A DNA stretch of 64,000 nt from Eutypa lata (taxonomy: Eukaryota > Ascomycota > Sordariomycetes > Xylariales > Diatrypaceae), in contig JAKULF010000017.1 in NCBI GenBank assembly GCA_022661535.1, positions 124,001 through 188,000 of the forward strand, given 5' to 3'. A program made the translations under genes and the position numbers. Below are positions 58,259 to 64,000 of this stretch, in pieces. A model generated the notes under the pieces. It worked only from the letters and a program-made list of their open reading frames with translations. It was not told the DNA's origin and did no database searches. Position 1 is the first letter of the stretch. The number at the start of each line of letters is the position of its first letter.

Positions 58259-58507
58259 CAAATCCGAAGGATCTTTTATTCTAACGTTTTTTGAAATTAA
58301 CCGTAAAATTCGGAGTAAAAACAGGGTTGGCACGAATAGCGGATATTGATAACAATACCCTTCTGGGATTGGTCGAATCTGGGCTGATAAGGACTTAGTG
58401 CCGAGCTAGGTCGAAGCTAATTGGCGCTAGTCTTTTGATTGGTCCTAAAAAGTATTGAGCATTTTGATTGGGTGCATCCTTTAGGTTTTATGGGCCACCT
58501 AGCTTTG

Positions 58508-58930
58508 ACCACTTACAACCTACAGCTTTTAGACCTACAGCTTTTAGACCTACAGACCTACAGCCCTACCCTGTAGCTTTTAGACCTACAGACCTACAAC
58601 CTTCAGACCTACAGCTGTAGCTGGCTGTAGCAGCTGTACGGTGGCAGCAGCTAGGTAGCTTGCAGACCTACCCTGCAGCGTACAGACCTACAGCTGACCT
58701 ACAGCTGTATATAGGTAGCTGCAACAGCTAGATTACTGTAGCCTACAGACCTACAGCTGTATATAAGTGGCTGTAGCAGCTGTAGGTGTCTGTAGCAGCT
58801 GTACGGTGGCAGTAGCTAGGTAGCTTGCAGACCTACCCTACAACCTACAGCCTACAGACTTACTAGCCACTTACTAGCCACCTTTCGGACCTACAAACCT
58901 ACAAATTACAGACCTAAAGCTTTGACCACT
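58508..58930. repeat. CTACAG / CAGCTGTAG repeat tract
   Basis: Tens of copies of GACCTACAG and AGCTGTAG-type words. A longer unit starting TGTAGCAGCTGTACGGTGGC is repeated at about 58,625 and 58,795. Because the words are partly palindromic, the transcript could fold extensively. Confidence 0.75.
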
Positions 58931-59103
58931 TAGGGATTTCTAAGGTGGTGCAGCTAGGTGGTGGCAGCTTTGACCACCTACCTACCTAGCTTTTGACTAG
59001 CTAGCTCGGCTATAGGTCGGCTAAACCTGCGTACGGGCGCAGAATTGGGTATATATATGGAGTTAAGTGGAAGATTTGTATGCAGTGATTAGTGTAAAAA
59101 GCC

Positions 59104-59215
59104 TGTAGTGTAGTGGCTAAATCTGTAGAATCCGTAATACGTAGTAGTAAATTTGTAGAGCTTAGGGTTCGAATCCCAAAGAAAGAGCAAAAAGATTCGA
59201 ATCCCGCAGCCTGGA
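59104..59215 (+). ncRNA. Pol III A/B-box unit, tRNA-related SINE-like sequence
   Basis: TAGTGTAGTGGC at 59,106-59,117 fits the A box, and GGTTCGAATCC at 59,166-59,176 is a perfect B box. They are 48 bp apart, a little more than in a plain tRNA. A second ATTCGAATCCCGC follows at about 59,195. No complete cloverleaf is evident, so this is a tRNA-derived repeat or promoter rather than a functional tRNA gene. Confidence 0.5.
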
Positions 59216-59233
59216 TCCTTCGGATCTTCCAGA

Positions 59234-59306
59234 CATTCGAATTGCCGTAGTACATAATTTACTATAGAGTTTGTAAGTAAAAGTAAGTACTACGGCAATT
59301 CGAATG
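59234..59306. repeat. Perfect 20-bp inverted repeat with 33-nt loop
   Basis: CATTCGAATTGCCGTAGTAC at 59,234-59,253 and its exact inverse complement at 59,287-59,306. It may be a mini inverted-repeat element or a structured RNA/DNA site. Confidence 0.9.
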
Positions 59307-59379
59307 GCCCTGTTATTGTCAGCAACCTACACTTTAATTCTTCGGCTAGATTCTTCGGATCTGGCGTAGTAGGCTACAG

Positions 59380-59485
59380 CCTGCGGAGCAAAATTTTGCC
59401 GACCGCTGCGGTGCAAAAAAGTACGGCCCTTCGCAAGCTCCGGGGACTTTTTTCCGACCTCCGGGATCGGCAAAATTTTATTTCG
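59380..59485. repeat. GC-rich imperfect inverted repeat at the island's right edge
   Basis: AAAATTTTGCCGA at about 59,391-59,403 is mirrored by TCGGCAAAATTTT at about 59,467-59,479, with GC-rich sequence between. It ends exactly where the AT-saturated block resumes. Confidence 0.65.
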
Positions 59486-62400
59486 ATAATATATTATAAC
59501 GATTTAATTTTAATATATAAAATAAATACCGATAATAATAATAATAATAATAATAATTAATAATAACGATAATAATAATTTATTAATAATTATTATTTTA
59601 TTAATAATTATTTTTTTTATTAATTTAATAATTTTAATAAAGTTTATTTTATTTAATTATTATCGATTATTTTATTAACGAATTTTAAATACTTTATATT
59701 AATTAATTTTATTAATTTTGTTTTTTTTTTATTATTATTTATTATATTTCTTTTTAATATTTATTTTTATTTATTTATTTTATCGTAAACTTTTAATTTT
59801 AATTTATTATTATTTATATTTTATAAATATTTTTAATCGAATAATATAATATTTTTATATTTATATATAAATTTTTTTTAAAATAATAATAATAATATAT
59901 TTTAACGATTTTTATTATTTAATAATATAATATTTATTTATTAAATATAATACTTTTTTTATATTTAAATTTTTTCGAAATAACGATAATTTAACTTTAA
60001 CGTTTTATATTATATATAATATAATATTCGTTCGTTAAATATAATGCGTTTTTTACGTTTAAATATTTTTAAATAATTTTAAATTTTTAAATAAAATATT
60101 TTAATATTAAATAAAAAAAAATAATAATAATATAAATAAATAAAATTTTTAATAATTACGTTAATTTATATTAATTTCGATTTATCGTTAAATTAACTTT
60201 TTTTTATTTTAATTTATTAATTTATAATTAAATAATTTTTATTATAAATTTATAATGTAATATATAACGTAATACGATATTTTTAAACTTTTATAATTTA
60301 AAACGTTTTTAAATTATTATTAAATTTTTTAATAATTTTTTAAAATTATTATTATATTAAAATTTAAAGTATAATTATAATATATTATTATTTAATTTAT
60401 AATAATTATAATTATATTCGTTATTATATTTAATTATATAAATATTTAAATTATATATAATTATATAATAACTTTTTTATATATAAATTTTAAAACTTTA
60501 AATATTTAAAATATTTTTTAAATATTTAAAGCATTTATTTTTATCGTTTAAAGTATTATATATATTTTATTTATTAATAATACTTTTTAATATTATATTT
60601 TTTATTTTATTTTAAATTAATATAATAATTATTTTAAACTTTTTATAATATTATTATTATTTTTTCGTAATATTTTAATTATATTAATTATAAATAATTA
60701 ATAATTTAATTTATTAATTTAAAGTTTTTTTTTATAATATTTAATAACGTAAATAAATTAATTTTATTTAAAAATTTATATAAAAAGTTCGTTTTTATTT
60801 AAAATAAAAACGTAAAAAAAATTAAATTATTATATAAAGTTTTATTAAACGAAACCGTTACGATTAAATAAATACGAAATCTTTTTAATTAATAATTTAA
60901 ATTAAAAAAGTTAAAATAAAAAGTTTATAAATCTTTTCGTTTATACGTTAATTTATATATTTAAAATATATTTAAAATAAACGATATTTTTAAAAATAAT
61001 AATAAAATAATTTACGTTAAAAAAATAAATGTATATTTTTATATTTATTTTAAAATGCGTATAATTTTTTAAAAACGTAATTTAATTAATAATATTTATA
61101 TTATTATAAATATATAATAATTTTATATACGAATTAATTTATATTTATATAATAATTAAATTAATATTTTTAATTTAAATTATTATATAAAAATATATTA
61201 ATTATATATATATATTATAATTATAAATTTACGTTAATATAAAATATATTAATTAAATAATAATTTTTACAACTTATATATATTTAATAATTATATATTT
61301 AATATATTTTAATATTATTTTATTAATATAATTATATTTTAAATAATATATTAACTTTTTAAGCTTTTTTTAATTATTTAAAACATTTAACTTTTAATAA
61401 TATTACGATGTTTTATAAGCTTTATAAGTTTTATTTAAAATAACTTTAATTATTAATATAAAAATAAATAATTATAAAGATTTATACGTTTAATATTTTA
61501 AAATAAATCTTTTTAAAAAAAAATACTTAAAGTTATATTTTTTTATTATTTTTATTATTTTTAATAATTATTTTTAAATGCGTTTTTTATAAATCTTTTT
61601 TTATAACTTTATCTTTTATAATAAAATTAAAATTATTAATAAGTTTTTATAATTTAATAATAAAATTTTAATTATTAAAAGTTAAAAATAAAAGTTTAAA
61701 TTTTTTTAAAAATAATTAATGCTTTTTTCGTTTTAAATATTAAAGCGAAAAAAGCATTAACTTTTTTAATAATTATATTTTTATATTTTTATTTTATAAT
61801 TATTAAATTTATTTATAATATATAAATATTAATATTAAACTTATTATTTTAATAATTAATAAAGTTTTATAATTTAATAATTAAAGCATTAACTTTTTAA
61901 TTAAAAATAAAAATTTAAATTTTTTTAAAATTATTAAAATTTTTTAATACGATTTAAAAATTATATTAAAAAAAAAATTTTTTTTTTATTAATTAAATTT
62001 TTTAATTATAAAAATAATATAATATTTATTTATATAATATATTATATATATAAATTTTAATTAACGCGTATTTTTTTAAAATAATCTTTTATATTATTCG
62101 TACGTTATTTAATTTTTAATACGTAATTATATAAAAACTTTTTAAAGTTTTTATTATTTATAAAAATATTTTTTTTATATTTATTATAACGACGTATTTT
62201 TTTTTTAAATTATTAAAAAAGGCTTTTATAAAATTAAAATTAAATAAATAAAGTAATAAAAATTATAATATTATTTTAATTAAAAAATATAAATCGTATA
62301 TTTTTTATAAATAATATTAATTTATATTATTTATTATTAATATAAAATTAAACTTTAAAAATAAATTTATTAATAATAATATTCTTTTTTTTAATTATAA

Positions 62401-63130
62401 AATAAAATTATTACGATTTATAAAACTTTAATATATAAAAATATTAAATAATTTATTAATCGTTATAATCGATAAAATATTAAAGCGTTAATTATACTTT
62501 AAGGTTTTTTTTATAAATAAAATATAATCTTTTAATATTTATTTATATTAACGATTAATATTTTATTTATTAATATTAAATTCGTTATAAAAAACAAATA
62601 TATTAAAAGTATATTTATTAATTTAATAAAGATAATATAATTATTAATTTTAATTTATTTAAATAACTTTAATTTTTAATTTTTAATTTTTTTATTTTAT
62701 TAATTTTAAATGTTTAAATATTATAAAAATAATAATATATACGTTATATAATTTAATAAAAAATTATTATATTTCGTTAAAATAAAAGTTAAATTTATAA
62801 ATTAATTTTTTTAATAATTTTTATTTAATAAATAAATTAATAAAAAACTTTAAATTAAAGCTTATATATATACGTTAAGCGTTTATAAAAATAACTTTAA
62901 CGCTTTTTATTATATATAATTTATTTTATTTATTTAAAATTTATTAATTATTTTATATTATAAGCGATATTATTTAATCGTATATATAATAACTTTAAAT
63001 CGTAAGTTTAATTAAAGATTTATAAGATTATTATTAATAATTATAATTAAAAAATTATATTTTTAAATAAAAGTTAAACGTTTTTCGTACTTAATTATAA
63101 GGTTATATAAAGTTAATACGAAAACCGCTT
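59486..63130. repeat. AT-saturated RIP block, right
   Basis: About 3.6 kb of A+T with CpG/CpT as the main surviving C contexts. It includes a (ATA)n run at 59,535-59,560 and the third copy of the internal repeat (60,355-60,590). No frame survives. Confidence 0.88.
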
Positions 63131-63293
63131 TAAAGTATCGTGATTTATACGAATTAACCATTATAAAAGCTTCATTTATAAAACGAATGTATTGTTTTTT
63201 GTAAAATTAAGTGGCTGGCATTTAGTATGTAAAAAAAGGTGTGTGTGCCAAGATTCGTAAGTGGGGCAGCGACACTTTAATTCGAAACGACAG
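63130..63293 (-). repeat. Right terminal inverted repeat (less mutated copy)
   Basis: Read on the minus strand from 63,293 it begins CTGTCGTTTCGAATTAAAG and keeps the G and C residues lost from the left copy. Confidence 0.85.
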
Positions 63294-63436
63294 TACATCC
63301 CCTTTTTAGAGTTTGTTTCTAGCCTCCTCCTCTCCTTTCCCTATATTTTCTTTATCTTGATTTAACATTTTGCCACCCCGTTGTAGGTAGAAGAACGGAA
63401 ACAGATTATACACTGCTGTCTGTACATTGACCGTAT

Positions 63437-63979
63437 TCAAGCATATCCGAGACCCCAGAAAGTTTCAAGGTTAGCCCGACTATCTTCGTCCACAAATTCG
63501 TGTGGTGGCCGCAGAGTCACCTTGTCCCCGTGAATCTCCGCTATCTCCCCGGTCAGTTTCGGGTTTTCGATGAACTGCGCAACCCCACGGGTTAGTGTTG
63601 AGATGGGCGTGATTATCATTTGCTTGAAGAGGTCTTTCGAAGGAGCAAGGTTGGTTTCTGCCCAGCTATTAGTATCTTCCCCAAGGTAAATACTACAAGA
63701 TTTCATATGGGATTAGTTACCTATCACAGCTGGGGCCAGTGCATTGATCTGTATGTCGACCTTCTCGAGCGGTCTTGCTAGTGATCGTACCAGGCCGACA
63801 ATTCCAAACTTGGATACCGCATAGAGCGGTGCTGTAGGGAAAGGATACAGACCAGCATTCGACGCTGTGCATATAATCGACCCTCGAGAACCCGTCCCAG
63901 TATCTGGACTATTCTTCCGCATATAATGCATGGCGAGTTTCACAGCTATATTTCCTATGAGCTTCACGTCTTGGCTGGC
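63437..63979 (-). CDS. Short-chain dehydrogenase (15-PGDH-like), partial at the right edge
   Basis: Two exons are visible: 63979-63721, preceded by a TTCATAG acceptor, and 63657-63437, separated by a 63-nt intron (GTAACTAATCC...GGGCAG). The join restores APAVI-ETNLAPSKDL, typical of this group. The catalytic Ser lies in CTASNAG and the YxxxK pair in YAVSK. The Rossmann N-terminal part with the cofactor loop lies beyond the window. Family knowledge: these NAD(P)-dependent enzymes oxidise or reduce alcohols and ketones; the substrate is unknown. The stop codon is only 142 bp from the transposon end, and the coding sequence shows no RIP damage. Confidence 0.85.
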
Positions 63980-64000
63980 CTATGAACCCAACTCGAAACT

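Larger units (their letters stand above)
58259..59480. other. Non-RIP island inside the TIR element
   Basis: Composition jumps sharply to normal at about 58,259 and back at about 59,480. It holds CTACAG-rich repeats (58,500-58,930), a Pol III-like unit (59,104-59,215), a perfect hairpin (59,234-59,306) and a GC-rich fold (59,370-59,480). No protein frame is convincing. Either it is unique DNA that RIP could not target, or it entered after RIP. Confidence 0.7.
55655..63295. mobile_element. RIP-saturated 7.6-kb TIR DNA transposon, TA-flanked
   Basis: CTGTCGTTTCGAATTAAA at 55,657 recurs as its inverse complement ending at 63,293, and both ends are flanked by TA (55,655-55,656 and 63,294-63,295). 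The terminal inverted repeats match over at least ~80 bp, and after a 14-bp gap for about 60 bp more. Between them, about 55,740-58,260 and 59,480-63,130 are almost pure A+T. No open frame of any length survives, so the transposase class cannot be read. A TA target site is typical of Tc1/mariner-like elements, but the length is unusual for that group. A 1.2-kb island of normal composition lies inside. The element sits between the GPI-type gene and a dehydrogenase gene. Confidence 0.82.

Noticed and set aside
55740..63130. AT-rich blocks as a regional centromere or mitochondrial DNA
   Set aside because: Matching terminal inverted repeats with TA at both ends, and directional C-to-T/G-to-A change, explain the blocks as a RIP-degraded element.

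Overview
The window comes from a filamentous ascomycete (Pezizomycotina). Genes are interrupted by short GT...AG introns (about 57-280 nt) with CTAAC-type branch points. The protein families are fungal or typical of fungi: a class III GH18 chitinase, DUF1769, a fungal APH-like kinase, GPI-type surface protein and F-box/ankyrin proteins. Duplicated DNA carries directional C-to-T/G-to-A change of the RIP (repeat-induced point mutation) type. Splice models below were built by eye from splice consensus, reading phase and family resemblance.

Layout. 1-5,000: long intergenic DNA and a five-exon secreted chitinase. 4,900-9,300: a degraded Ulp1-like (C48) protease gene inside a zone of short direct repeats that differ mainly by transitions. 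10,142-14,500: a large Gln/Ser/Pro-rich nuclear-type protein of unknown function, with two minisatellites upstream. 16,500-33,650: the densest gene block, with DUF1769 protein, FBXO31-like F-box protein, cupin, alpha/beta hydrolase, single-pass membrane protein, AmtB-like ammonium transporter, and a tiny six-cysteine secreted protein. 36,200-51,100: a decaying zone with a coiled-coil protein, an F-box/ankyrin gene that cannot be joined cleanly, an ankyrin remnant, three tiny zinc-finger-like genes and a short-chain dehydrogenase with one in-frame stop. 51,600-55,470: an APH-like kinase and a GPI-type protein.

55,655-63,295 is a roughly 7.6-kb terminal-inverted-repeat element, bounded by TA and saturated by RIP to almost pure A+T. 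It contains a 1.2-kb island of normal composition (58,260-59,480) with CTACAG-rich repeats, Pol III A/B boxes and hairpins. A partial short-chain dehydrogenase runs off the right edge.

The genes do not form an obvious pathway or biosynthetic cluster. The coherent stories are (i) the large RIP-saturated element and the spared island inside it, (ii) a set of degenerate genes whose stops mostly look like CAA/CAG to TAA/TAG changes, and (iii) a compact cysteine-knot-like secreted protein.
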